A stretch of DNA of 23,838 nucleotides from Chloroflexi bacterium TSY (GTDB lineage Bacteria > Chloroflexota > Anaerolineae > Caldilineales > Caldilineaceae): positions 1 through 23,838 of the forward strand of contig JAHBNG010000180.1 of NCBI GenBank assembly GCA_019217005.1, read 5' to 3'. The position numbers and the translations under genes are program-made. Below the pieces are notes generated by a model that was not told the DNA's origin, made no database searches, and saw only the letters and a list, made by a program, of their open reading frames with translations. Positions 16,797-23,838 of this stretch are shown here, in pieces (the stretch's first letter is position 1; every line of letters starts with the position of its first letter).

Positions 16797-16952
16797 CGAT
16801 TGTAATTCGGTTCTCCCAGCCGTGTCATCCGTTAAATGGTCCGATGCCGTTTGACGGGTTTGCCAGCCAAAATGCTTGGTGACATTATTGATTTGTTCAG
16901 CCAGTAACTTCGCTCTGGCTCGGCCAGCGGGCGGATGTTCAGGATATGGCAT
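16789..16952 (-). pseudogene. Severed N-terminal part of the MATE gene
   Basis: From ATG 16952 the frame reads MPYPEHPPAGRARAKL to TAGRTELQSHS, then runs into the MITE and stops after a few foreign residues (RGWFILAG). Without the MITE it continues QSHSRRVFNLAWPVIG in frame. The segment is hydrophilic, as expected for a cytoplasmic N-terminal tail before the first membrane helix. Confidence 0.75.
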
Positions 16953-16971
16953 GGATTAATACTCAATCATC

Positions 16972-17163
16972 GTGTATTCATTGCACTCAGAGCGACCCGT
17001 TTGGCAAGTTTCTATCATATTCCTTCGCTACAACATCGGACCAGTGCGACTTGGGTTTCTAGATATCGATGCCACAACAGGTGACGTAATCCCCCTGACC
17101 GACGAGCAAATTCAAAAGATCCGAGACCGCGCCAATGCCTTTGTTAAATGTCATACATTATAG
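16972..17163 (+). CDS. Small conserved-looking protein next to a C39-like peptidase
   Basis: GTG start at 16972, 63 residues, ending GFLDIDATTGDVIPLTDEQIQKIRDRANAFVK. The pattern 'D-x-x-TGDVIPLTDEQI' recalls small proteins that I associate with C39-like peptidase genes in Chloroflexota and cyanobacteria; function unknown. It overlaps the next frame by 29 bp. No ribosome site is evident and the N-terminal part looks unconserved, so the gene may be truncated at its 5' end. Confidence 0.5.
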   Translation: MYSLHSERPVWQVSIIFLRYNIGPVRLGFLDIDATTGDVIPLTDEQIQKIRDRANAFVKCHTL

Positions 17164-17296
17164 CCAACGCTATGAGGCAGATTGTCTAGCCGCCTGCGCA
17201 CGTATGGTGTTGGAACATATCGGCATACGGGTAAGTTTACATGACCTTAGTCATAAAAAAGCCTCATATAACCTACTCGCATCATGCGCAGGCTAG
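17135..17296 (+). pseudogene. Truncated papain-like C39-type cysteine peptidase domain
   Basis: ATG 17135 starts MPLLNVIHYSQRYEADCLAA, then CARMVLEHIGIRVSLHDL. The DCLAAC motif carries the nucleophilic Cys as in C39-like domains. The family normally reaches 150-200 residues with a catalytic His and Asp; here similarity stops near residue 40 and the frame ends at 53, so the His/Asp half is missing. Start overlaps the preceding small gene, implying a former two-gene unit. Confidence 0.65.
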
Positions 17297-17361
17297 ATAT
17301 GTACTACTAGGCTCACTCGTAATACTGGTAGGGTATAAACGCTAGTACATTGCGGCCTAAA

Positions 17362-17421
17362 AGAAACCAGGGTTTTACTCTGGGAATAGAGCGATTTGGA
17401 CGACTCAAAACCCTGGTTTCT
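17362..17421. terminator. 15-bp inverted repeat between converging genes
   Basis: AGAAACCAGGGTTTT (17362-17376) and its exact complement at 17407-17421, separated by 30 bases. It lies 29 bp past the membrane-protein stop codon and downstream of the peptidase relic, the position of a shared terminator. The loop is larger than in standard intrinsic terminators and no long T-run follows, so a mini-insertion or attachment-like site is an alternative. Confidence 0.45.
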
Positions 17422-17450
17422 AACCATCGGTCTATTTGCGCTGCCGTGTA

Positions 17451-17900
17451 CTAGAAGCTTGGGATGAACGCTCTATCCCACGGAATACGTGACAAAATTG
17501 CCACGAATGCAAGCGTATACCAAATGGCTGCGGTGCGAAATTTGGTCGTCCCTTCACTGCTTCGCTTGACGCGAACATTCCCAATGTGAGCAAAGACTAT
17601 CCCCAATATCATCATCATGAGGTGTTCAACGGCATAAAAGCGCTGAACATCATCGCCCATTGCTGCACCAAAATCTGACATAGCCAACCGGGTGATCGGA
17701 CTGAGCACGAAATAGAGCAAAAGCCCCAAGAGGAGTTGAATATCCAGTGATATTGTAAACAGAGAACCAGGACGACGATCCGATTCTGTCCAGGTTCGCG
17801 AGAGCGCCAAACCGCTAAAGGCACTGACCAAAGCCCACACACCGAGCAAGAGAACTACCCAGCGCATAATATTGTGAATTGCGAGAATTGTTGGATACAT
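17451..17900 (-). CDS. Four-helix integral membrane protein, function unknown
   Basis: 149 residues from ATG 17900 (a GTG at 17915 is an alternative; GAAAGG lies just before it). Hydrophobic segments: ILAIHNIMRWVVLLLGVWAL, LDIQLLLGLLLYFVL, EHLMMMILGIVFAHIG and AAIWYTLAFVAILSRI. Conserved-looking polar residues in or near helices (H14/R18 in the first, H in EHLMMM, H in FAHIG) suggest heme or metal binding like cytochrome b561-type bundles, but this is inference. Similar short proteins are widespread and unnamed. Regulated perhaps through the palindrome at 17982-17996. Confidence 0.75.
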   Translation of the reverse strand: MYPTILAIHNIMRWVVLLLGVWALVSAFSGLALSRTWTESDRRPGSLFTISLDIQLLLGLLLYFVLSPITRLAMSDFGAAMGDDVQRFYAVEHLMMMILGIVFAHIGNVRVKRSSEGTTKFRTAAIWYTLAFVAILSRIPWDRAFIPSF

Positions 17901-17981
17901 TGTGAAATTTGTCACCTTTCAAAGTTAATAGATTTTAGGATAGTGGATGATTAGTAAGTGAGGAATCATATTTGAAGCTAG

Positions 17982-17996
17982 GATACTCGGAGTATC
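17982..17996. promoter_or_regulatory. Perfect palindrome upstream of the membrane-protein gene
   Basis: GATACTC-G-GAGTATC, 7-bp arms with a single central base, 80 bp upstream of the start codon. Operator-like, but no cognate regulator is seen. Confidence 0.4.
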
Positions 17997-18149
17997 AACA
18001 AATATCAACGAGATTCGGACACTTACTATCGACCTATTATCAATTTTAGATGTGTGCGATATATTCTCAATCGGATACGGCCGGACAGAACCAACCTTCC
18101 CGGACACGCTTAGTCAGTAAGAGAGATACCAAATAGGCGCGTTGAAAAG

Positions 18150-18176
18150 AGTCGGAAAAAATCAACAATTCCGACT
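18150..18176 (-). terminator. Hairpin in the right end of element A
   Basis: AGTCGGAA (18150-18157) and TTCCGACT (18169-18176), 8 bp, loop 11. Read on the minus strand it is followed by CTTTTC, so it could terminate the transposase transcript. Absent from element B. Confidence 0.4.
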
Positions 18177-18260
18177 TTATGTAAACTTGGGTATTGAGCT
18201 GGTAGCAAGTAGACATAAGAGAGAAATCAAAGGCAATCAAGAAAAAAAACAGTAGCAGCA

Positions 18261-18339
18261 AAAGTCGGGTACAAATTTTTCATGCAAACAGAGGGCTGCT
18301 CTAGGATTTCACCCTTATGGTCATTTTGTACCCGACTTT
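18261..18339. repeat. 79-bp mini-palindrome inside element A
   Basis: AAAGTCGGGTACAAA (18261-18275) and its exact complement (18325-18339) enclose 49 bases. The corresponding stretch in element B lacks it, suggesting a small insertion. No target duplication is convincing. Confidence 0.5.
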
Positions 18340-18369
18340 GCCGTAGCTGAAAAAAAAGAAAGCAGAAAA

Positions 18370-19581
18370 CTAAGCTTGTGGTCGACGACGGATAGTTCGT
18401 TGACGAATGTGGAAAGATTCGTCATAGGTGGTTCGGTCTTGCCACATTTTCCAAAGAATGGCCAGCCAGCGGTTGGCTAAAGCCCGATGAGAGCGACTGA
18501 CCGAGTGGCCCTTTGACGAGCTTGTAAAGTAAGCCGAAGCCAGCGAGATTGCTGGCGCGAAGAACGAGCCAGTTGCTGAGAAAAGTAACGAAACTCTTTA
18601 TCACAAGAGCGGCGAAAGTGGACCAAGTGGACTTTGCCACTTTGGTTGGTAACGGGAGCCGTGCCAGCTAAAGTCTGGACCATGCTGGAATGGGGGAAGC
18701 GGCGGCGATCTTCGCCAAATTTGACCAGCAAAGAGGGAGCCAAGAGCTCTCCTGCGCCCGGCAGGAAGCAAAATGGGGTGATCCTCGTGTTGCAGAAAAA
18801 GAGAGTTCAACTGTTGGAGTGTTGCTTGCTTGGAGTTGAGGGTATGGAGCAAGAGTCGGGCAAGTTGCTGGGCTTGAACTTGACAAGCTTGGGCAACACC
18901 CGGAGCTGAACGGGGATGTTGTGTGGTCAAGGCATCAAAACAGGTGAGCCATTTGGAGGGCTGATTATGTTTATGTTGCTTGAGAAAGACCTGAAATTCA
19001 TCATAGGTTGCTTTTTCTGCTGCTTGCGGCGACGGATAAGCCAGAATCAGATGAGCTGCAATGGGCGATGGCCAACTAAAGACATTGAGCAAAGCGGGAT
19101 GGTATCTGAGCAAACAACTACGCAAGCGATTGGAGACAGCAACCGTTTCTTTGCGCCAAAACTCGGTCATGCTCACCACGATGCGCATTTGCTGGAGTAA
19201 TTCACTCCCTGGATGCCAAGGATAGAATCGGTGAACATCTGTTCTGACCAGTTCAGCTATCGTATATGCATCACTTTCATCAGTGCGAGCACCGCTCTGA
19301 TTGTACCTCGCCCGACTTGCTTTGACCACGTTCGGTGGGAGGACATATAGATTTGTATACCCAGCATCCCATAAGTAGTCAATTATCAGATTATGTGCTG
19401 TCTCTAATCCGATTCGACATTTTTCATGGCCGATATCCATCGTTTCTCGCCACTTTTCTAGTTGCTTAAAGCCATCCACACTATGTTCTATTGTCATGTA
19501 GTTAATTCGACGACCGTTTTCATCCGTTATCATTACATCATGTTTTGTTTCACTCCAGTCTATTCCTATGAATATCTGCAT
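18370..19581 (-). pseudogene. IS110-family DEDD transposase A, frameshifted
   Basis: ATG 19581 follows GAGGAGGTCAAAA, a strong ribosome site. N-terminal RuvC-like DEDD domain: IGIDWSE (Asp), GLETAHNLIIDYLW (Glu), DESDAYTIAELVRTD (two Asp). C-terminal Tnp domain: LPGAGELLAPSLLVKFGED and LAGTAPVTNQSGK, the serine-bearing motif, ending ANRWLAILWKMWQD to RRRPQA. The second half is in other frames: one shift near 18770 and at least one more near 18550. Intact length would be about 404 residues. Known: cuts and rejoins DNA guided by a bridge RNA. Confidence 0.88.
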
Positions 19582-19847
19582 TTTTGACCTCCTCATTCAC
19601 TTGAGGATTGCCTTTGGTCATTTTTTTCGGACGCTCTTTTCCGTTTTCCTATTATGGCATTCGAGATGCTACACGCTTGCGACGGTTCTAGGCGTCGGCT
19701 TGGTGGACGGTCCGGGAAGGGCGGTCGCACCGCGGGAAGAGGGCGGTCCTTTTTACCAAGCCGGAGTTCGATTCCGAGTGACAGCTTCTCTCTTTCTGTC
19801 TCTCTCATTCTAACTCCTTTCCTATATTATCTAATAGGAAGAGGTCA
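19582..19847 (-). ncRNA. Candidate bridge RNA region of IS110 element A
   Basis: 266 bp between left end and transposase ATG, non-coding. It aligns with the equivalent region of element B, with conserved blocks (AAAAAGGACC, GCGGTGCGACCGC hairpin at 19721-19733, CGCCCTTCCCGGAC, GGAAAACGGAAAA) and divergent stretches between. In IS110-group elements a structured bridge RNA is known to be encoded here, with loops pairing to donor and target. Exact ends of the RNA cannot be set by eye. Confidence 0.6.
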
Positions 19848-19867
19848 GAAATCGTCTCGACCCAACT

Positions 19868-20125
19868 TGACCTCTTCCTGTTAGGTAATATAGGAAAGGA
19901 AGATAAAATAAGGGAAGGCAAAAGCAAGGAAAGCCGAAACTTATTGGACTCTCGACCTGGCAAAAAGGACCAACCTCTTCGCGGTGCGACCGCCCTTCCC
20001 GGACAGTCCGCCAGGTCGACGCCGTGCAACGCGAAAGCGTGCAGCACCTCGAGTGCCATAACAGGAAAACGGAAAACAGCGTCCAAAGTTGAGGAGCTCA
20101 GGCGATACGGGAGAGGAGGTCCAAG
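19868..20125 (+). ncRNA. Candidate bridge RNA region of IS110 element B
   Basis: 258 bp, non-coding, homologous to the region of element A. Shows the hairpin GCGGT-GCG-ACCGC (19981-19993) and ACGC-GAAA-GCGT, a stem capped by a GNRA tetraloop, near 20028-20040. The stretch before AAAAAGGACC differs strongly from A, as expected for a guide loop. Confidence 0.6.
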
Positions 20126-21341
20126 ATGAAAGTGAAAATGGGAATCGACTGGAGTGAAAAGAAACATGATGTGATGATGTTGGATGAGACAGGAAGCGCT
20201 GGGCTATGCGCAGATAGAGCATAGCCAGAAGGGATTTCGCCAAATTGAAGAAATGAGAAAGAAGACAGGAGCGAGCCATGATGAAGTGACAGTGGGACTG
20301 GAAACAGCGCATAATTTGCTGATTGATTATCTCTGGTCGAGCGGGTACAAGAATGTCTATGTGGTGCCGCCGAATGTGGTGAACAAGAGTCGGGAGCGCT
20401 ATAGTCAAAGTGGTGCGCATAATGATAAGAGTGATGCCTATGTGATAGCAGATTTGTTGCGGACCGATGTCCATCGATTTTATCCTTGGTCACCTGGCAG
20501 TGAATTACTCCAGCAGATGCGAGTGGTCAGCAGTGCCACACAATACTGGACCAAAGAGACTGTGGCCTTATCCAACCGTCTGCGCGCTTGCCTGTTGCGT
20601 TACCATCCGGCGCTGCTTGAGGTCTTCAGCAACTGGCCTTCTCGGATTGCCTGCCACCTGGTTCTGACCTATCCAACGCCAGAGCATGTGCGCAACTCCA
20701 CCTATGAAGGCTTCCAAGAGTTTCTCAAGCAGCACCGACATACGCAACCCCGTAAATGGGTCACTTGTTATGATAAGTTAACCGCCACTTATCCCACATC
20801 AGCTCCTGCATTTGTGCCAGCGTATCAACGAGAAGCTCTTCAGCTGGCTGAATGTCTTTTGCTTGCACTGCGCTATGAACAAGAGACCCTTGACCAGTTA
20901 CAGTCACTTTTTCTGCAACATCCGGATCAGCATATCTTTGCTTCTTTACCTGGTGCTGGCCAGCTTTTAGCTCCCAGTCTTCTGGTCAAGTTTGGCGAAG
21001 ACAGGAAACGCTTTCCTCTCCCATGAGCCTTCAGTCTCTGGCGGGAACCTGTCCTGTCACCAAACAAAGTGGCAAAGTCAGAACCGTTCATTTCCGCAGA
21101 GCTTGCGATCACGACTTTCGTTATTTTACTCAGCAATTTGCTGCTGCTCCCGCAAAGAGTCTTCTTGGGCCGCTGCTTTTACACCGCCGCTCGCCAACGC
21201 GGTCTCAAAAAGAGTCATGCTGATCGCACTCTCGCTAATCGCTGGATTTGCATCATTTGGAAATTGTGGCAAGACAAGAAACCTTATGATGAATCTTTCC
21301 ATTTGCAGCAACGAGCCCATCGTCGCCAACCTATCGCTTAA
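20126..21341 (+). pseudogene. IS110-family DEDD transposase B, frameshifted
   Basis: ATG 20126 follows GAGAGGAGGTCCAAG. Same architecture as transposase A and clearly homologous: GIDWSEKKHDVM, GLETAHNLLIDYLW, DKSDAYVIADLLRTD, then LPGAGQLLAPSLLVKFGED and LAGTCPVTKQSGK, ending YDESFHLQQRAHRRQPIA. Frame changes near 20190, near 21020 and near 21170 disable it. Intact length would be about 405 residues. Differences from A are spread along the protein, so A and B are diverged relatives, not a recent duplication. Confidence 0.88.
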
Positions 21342-21509
21342 TTGCTTCTAATTTTACTATGTATCGCCTTTGGGTTCCTTGCCTTTGTCCTCATCTATAT
21401 GTTGACATAACACGCTGCTGGTTCTCTATCAGTTCTTCTTCAACGCGCCCTTTGAACTGCCATTACATACAAAGCGTGTCCGGGAAGGTCCTGCCTCACA
21501 TTGTTGAGC

Positions 21510-21756
21510 AAGTACTATATACTCTATACTCAGTAGATAAACATGCGGTGAGCCAACACAACAGGGGATGAAAAATGTGTTAAAGTGTGGTGGCAGCCGC
21601 CGAACAGAAATCGGGAAAGGTCCGTGGTCAAGTAAAGAACGCTCAGTAGCTAGATTGGTACACCGACGCACCACGGGATGTGGACGTTCCTCGGGACGAA
21701 ACACGCAGGCAGACTGTGCTCACAATCGGCACATAAGCCTGCGAAAGGAAAGGAAG
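21510..21756 (+). ncRNA. Structured 5' region of IS110 element C, bridge RNA candidate
   Basis: About 250 bp of non-coding sequence before transposase C. A perfect 7-bp stem CCGTGGT (21622-21628) with ACCACGG (21670-21676) and other self-complementary stretches are present. Only one copy is in the window, so conservation cannot be tested here. Position matches where IS110-group bridge RNAs lie. The element's left boundary is unknown. Confidence 0.45.
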
Positions 21757-22951
21757 ATGGAAGTGATGTTTCCGAAGTGCAGCGGCCTGGATGTTCACAA
21801 GCGGATGGTAGTGGCGTGTGTGGTAGATGAATCAGGGAGGATGGAGCAGGTGCGCAAGCGATTTGGGACAACGACGGTCGAGTTGGAGGGGTTGAGGTCG
21901 TGGCTGTCGTCGTATGGGATCACGCATGTGGCGATGGAGAGTACGGGAGTGTGGAAACCGATCTCTTTTTTTGTGTTGCATGAGCATTTTGAGGTCTGGA
22001 TTGTGAATGCCCGCCATCTGGCACAGGTGCCTGGTCGCAAGACGGATGAGAGCGATGCGGCCTGGATCACGAAACTGATGAGTTATGGACTGCTGGAGCG
22101 CAGTTTCATTCCAGATGTGGAGCAAAGGGACTTGCGAGACCTGACGCGCTATCGGACGCGTCTCTTGCAAGAGAAGAGTGCGGCAGTCAATCGCCTGCAT
22201 AAGGTGTTGGAAGATGCCAACGTCAAGTTGGGATCGGTGGTCACGAGCATCCAAGGTGTATCGGCACGCCAGATGATCGAGGCCCTGATTGCAGATGAGA
22301 TGGACCCAGAAGCCATGGCTGACTTGGCACAAAAGCGGCTGCGGGCCAAGATTCCCCAGTTGGTTGATGCGTTGACGGGACTGGTCCGTCCTCATCATCG
22401 TTTTATGCTGCAAGAAGTTCTGCATCATCTCGATCACCTGAATGTACGCATTGATGCCCTCAATCAACAGATTGGGGTCCTCATGGCTCCGCATGCTGAC
22501 CTCATCGCACGCCTAGATGCCATTCCCGGTGTGGGGCGAGTCGTCGCCGAGATAATTCTGGCGGAGATCGGTCCCTCGGTCGAAAGCTGGCCCTCAGCTA
22601 AGAAACTGGCCTCCTGGGCTTGTGTCTGTCCTGGCAACAACGAATCGGCGGGCAAACGCAAGAGTGGTCGCCGACGAAAGGGCCAGAAATGGTTAGTCAC
22701 CGCCCTCCTCGCACCAGGACACCTATCTCGCCGCACAGTTCCACCGTCTCAAGGCACGACGCGGAGCCAAGCGGGCAGCTATTGCCGTGGCCCATTCCAT
22801 CTTGACCATCGTCTATCATCTCATCGACAAGCCCGATGCCGTCTTTGAAGAACTCGGCGGCGACTTCTTTCTCAAACGACGCAAGGAGCATGCAAAGCCG
22901 GCGCACTCAAAACCCTCGAGTCCCTCGGCTTCTTTGGCACCGACCGCCTAA
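21757..22951 (+). pseudogene. IS110-family transposase C, C-terminally damaged
   Basis: ATG 21757 follows AAAGGAAAGGAAG. N-terminal half is clean: CSGLDVHKRMVVACVVD (Asp), AMESTGVWKP (Glu), GRKTDESDAAWITKL (two Asp), coiled middle, then LDAIPGVGRVVAEIILAEIG and ASWACVCPGNNESAGKRKSG (C-terminal domain with the Ser motif). After KGQKWLVTAL (about 22705) roughly seven expected residues (AWAA-type helix) are missing and the frame shifts to HQDTYLAAQFHRLKARRGAK, then AIAVAHSILTIVYHLIDKP. A possible further shift near 22895 leaves the true end uncertain. A different IS110 lineage from A and B. Confidence 0.85.
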
Positions 22952-23111
22952 GTACGGTGCTCACTACAACTGATTTGCGCACAGGCAACGACGCCACCCA
23001 CTCTGGCGGGTCAACTTGGACCCGCTTCTTATTCAACGCGGCCTTTAACTCTCTCTTGCTGCCCTTTTTTGCAGCGGAGTCGCATATGGCGACTGTGGTC
23101 TACTGATTATC
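22952..23111. other. Right flank of IS110 element C
   Basis: Holds TTCAACGCG-GCCTTTAACT (23032 onward), which resembles the right-end block TTCAACGCGCCCTTTGAACT of element B and may mark the end of element C. No gene is seen. Confidence 0.35.
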
Positions 23112-23820
23112 TTATACAGTTTGTTGATAAAGACGCGAGCGGCTGCGTTTTCCCAACTCTTGAATCATCCCCATTTTCCGTAAACAGTACGCCATTTTGC
23201 GCGCGAGAGCTGACGATATTGCTAGTTTTTTAGCTAGATCTGTCGTGGTGAAGCAGTCTGGCAAGTTGGCAGGCAAGAGTGTGCTCAAATCAGATGGAGC
23301 GTCGAAGCGATGACGTTCGACCACTTTGATCAAGCGCCGTTCTTCTGTCTTCCATCCACGACGCCGCCATGCCTGTCGTCCCAAAGCGCCGAACTTCCTC
23401 TTCTTGAATCAGTAGAACCTCCAACGAAAAATTTGGCTCTGACAAAAGTGTCGGAAGACTAACGAGTTCATGAAAGATGTCGAGAACGGAACCAAGCTTG
23501 GGCGATTTACGACGCTTCTCCTCTTGTTGACCGTCTTCGCTCAACTTAACGATCCATTTTTCTCGGGCAATAGGATGCACAAGACAAACAGGGTATGCTT
23601 TCACCAAACCAAGCTTACGCTTTAACCCAGAAAAGCCTCGGGTTTGAATCTCGATCAAAGAGTCATCCTGAACAAGATCAATCACATAACCGTCTGCCGT
23701 TCAAATGGCAGATGGTCCTGCATACCACTTTTCAGCAAAGCATGCAGAGGTTTTCGTTGAGCGTGATTTGATTCAAGAGTTATAGTTTCCCTTCCCACCT
23801 GTTCGCGGAAACGCTTTGTC
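23112..23820 (-). pseudogene. Uncharacterised nuclease-like protein with C-terminal winged helix, frameshifted
   Basis: From about 23700 downward the frame reads GYVIDLVQDDSLIEIQTRGF, then LKRKLG, YPVCLVHPIAREKWIV, RRKSPKLGSVLDIFHELVSLPTLL, LEVLLIQEEEVRR, then after a shift near 23385 GRQAWRRRGWKTEERRLIKV, FTTTDLAKKLAISSALARKMAYCLRKMGMI and LYQQTV. The pattern ID-x(7)-IEIQT followed by a Lys/Arg-rich helix resembles PD-(D/E)xK-type nuclease cores (DUF8091-like, from memory), and the tail is a winged-helix DNA-binding fold. The N-terminal codons at 23700-23820 also contain a shift and a stop, so the gene is dead. Function unknown. Confidence 0.6.
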
Positions 23821-23838
23821 ACCCACAGACAGACCTCC

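Larger units (their letters stand above)
18094..19847 (-). mobile_element. IS110-family element A (transposase on minus strand)
   Basis: Boundaries are inferred by comparison with the related element B. The right-end blocks (AAGCGTGTCCGGGAAGGT and, 35 bp inward, TTCAACGCGCC) occur in both, as does a 33-bp left-end block (19815-19847 here, 31 of 33 matching 19868-19900). The true ends may lie slightly outside. IS110 elements lack ordinary terminal inverted repeats, which fits. The 3' non-coding part contains an extra 79-bp hairpin sequence (18261-18339). Confidence 0.7.
19868..21489 (+). mobile_element. IS110-family element B (transposase on plus strand)
   Basis: Related to element A but diverged and inverted relative to it. 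The left-end block begins 19868, only 20 bp from the left end of A. Right-end block AAGCGTGTCCGGGAAGGT at 21472-21489, with TTCAACGCGCC at 21439-21449. Boundaries are inferred from homology to A. Confidence 0.7.

Noticed and set aside
19755..19780. A tRNA gene suggested by the T-arm-like sequence
   Set aside because: The stem does not pair properly, and no acceptor stem or anticodon arm can be drawn.
21531..21650. CTCAGTAG repeated near element C and at the ends of the 14035-14253 element
   Set aside because: Short motif with no extended match; a donor/guide relationship would be guesswork.
1..23838. CRISPR array or phage module
   Set aside because: No regularly spaced repeats and no structural or integrase genes were found on either strand.

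Overview
This window reads like the accessory part of a bacterial genome. Roughly balanced base composition, several IS110-type elements, a C39-like peptidase pair, an uncharacterised nuclease-like family and the overall protein flavour suggest a Chloroflexota-like organism (for example Herpetosiphon-type filamentous bacteria). No rRNA or other phylogenetic marker is present, so the lineage is an inference of moderate to low certainty. Most reading frames are disabled at both ends (1-6000 and 18100-23838), while the middle (6280-17900) is largely intact.

Left part (1-6015): a decayed DDE transposase with one recognisable element end; a serine hydrolase (class C beta-lactamase fold) broken by several frameshifts; a decayed dimethylargininase-like amidinotransferase; and an AhpD-like 'peroxidase-related' gene (3959-4504, minus) whose frame is clean except for one TGA. 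That TGA sits exactly where the second cysteine of the redox CxxC motif belongs. It is followed at the canonical distance by a perfect 6-bp hairpin whose loop carries GGU at +22 to +24. This is best read as a selenoprotein with a bacterial SECIS element and is the most important observation here. A separate insertion sequence with 17-bp inverted repeats (4533-6015) sits just upstream of that gene.

Middle part (6282-15315): a DAO-type FAD oxidoreductase on the minus strand diverges from a plus-strand series. That series holds a Fic remnant, an APH-type phosphotransferase, a group II PLP-dependent decarboxylase overlapping a GT4 glycosyltransferase by 4 nt, a second GT4 and a NodB deacetylase of the exopolysaccharide type. 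The latter genes look like a small glycan or glycoconjugate cluster. A 219-bp palindromic MITE-like element and two strong hairpins precede a short-chain dehydrogenase, which converges with a MATE exporter.

The MATE gene has been split near its 5' end by a 155-bp MITE with an 8-bp target duplication. Conceptual removal of the MITE and one duplication copy fuses the two halves in frame. The MITE's right terminus matches the 36-bp terminus of the decayed transposase element at the left edge, so the two appear to belong to one transposon family.

Right part (16970-23838): a small acidic protein overlapping a truncated C39-like peptidase, a four-helix membrane protein, two related IS110-family elements lying head to head with their left ends 20 bp apart, a third unrelated IS110-family element, and a decayed nuclease-like/winged-helix gene. 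The 5' non-coding regions of the IS110 elements are structured, and those of the head-to-head pair are conserved with each other, as expected for bridge RNAs.
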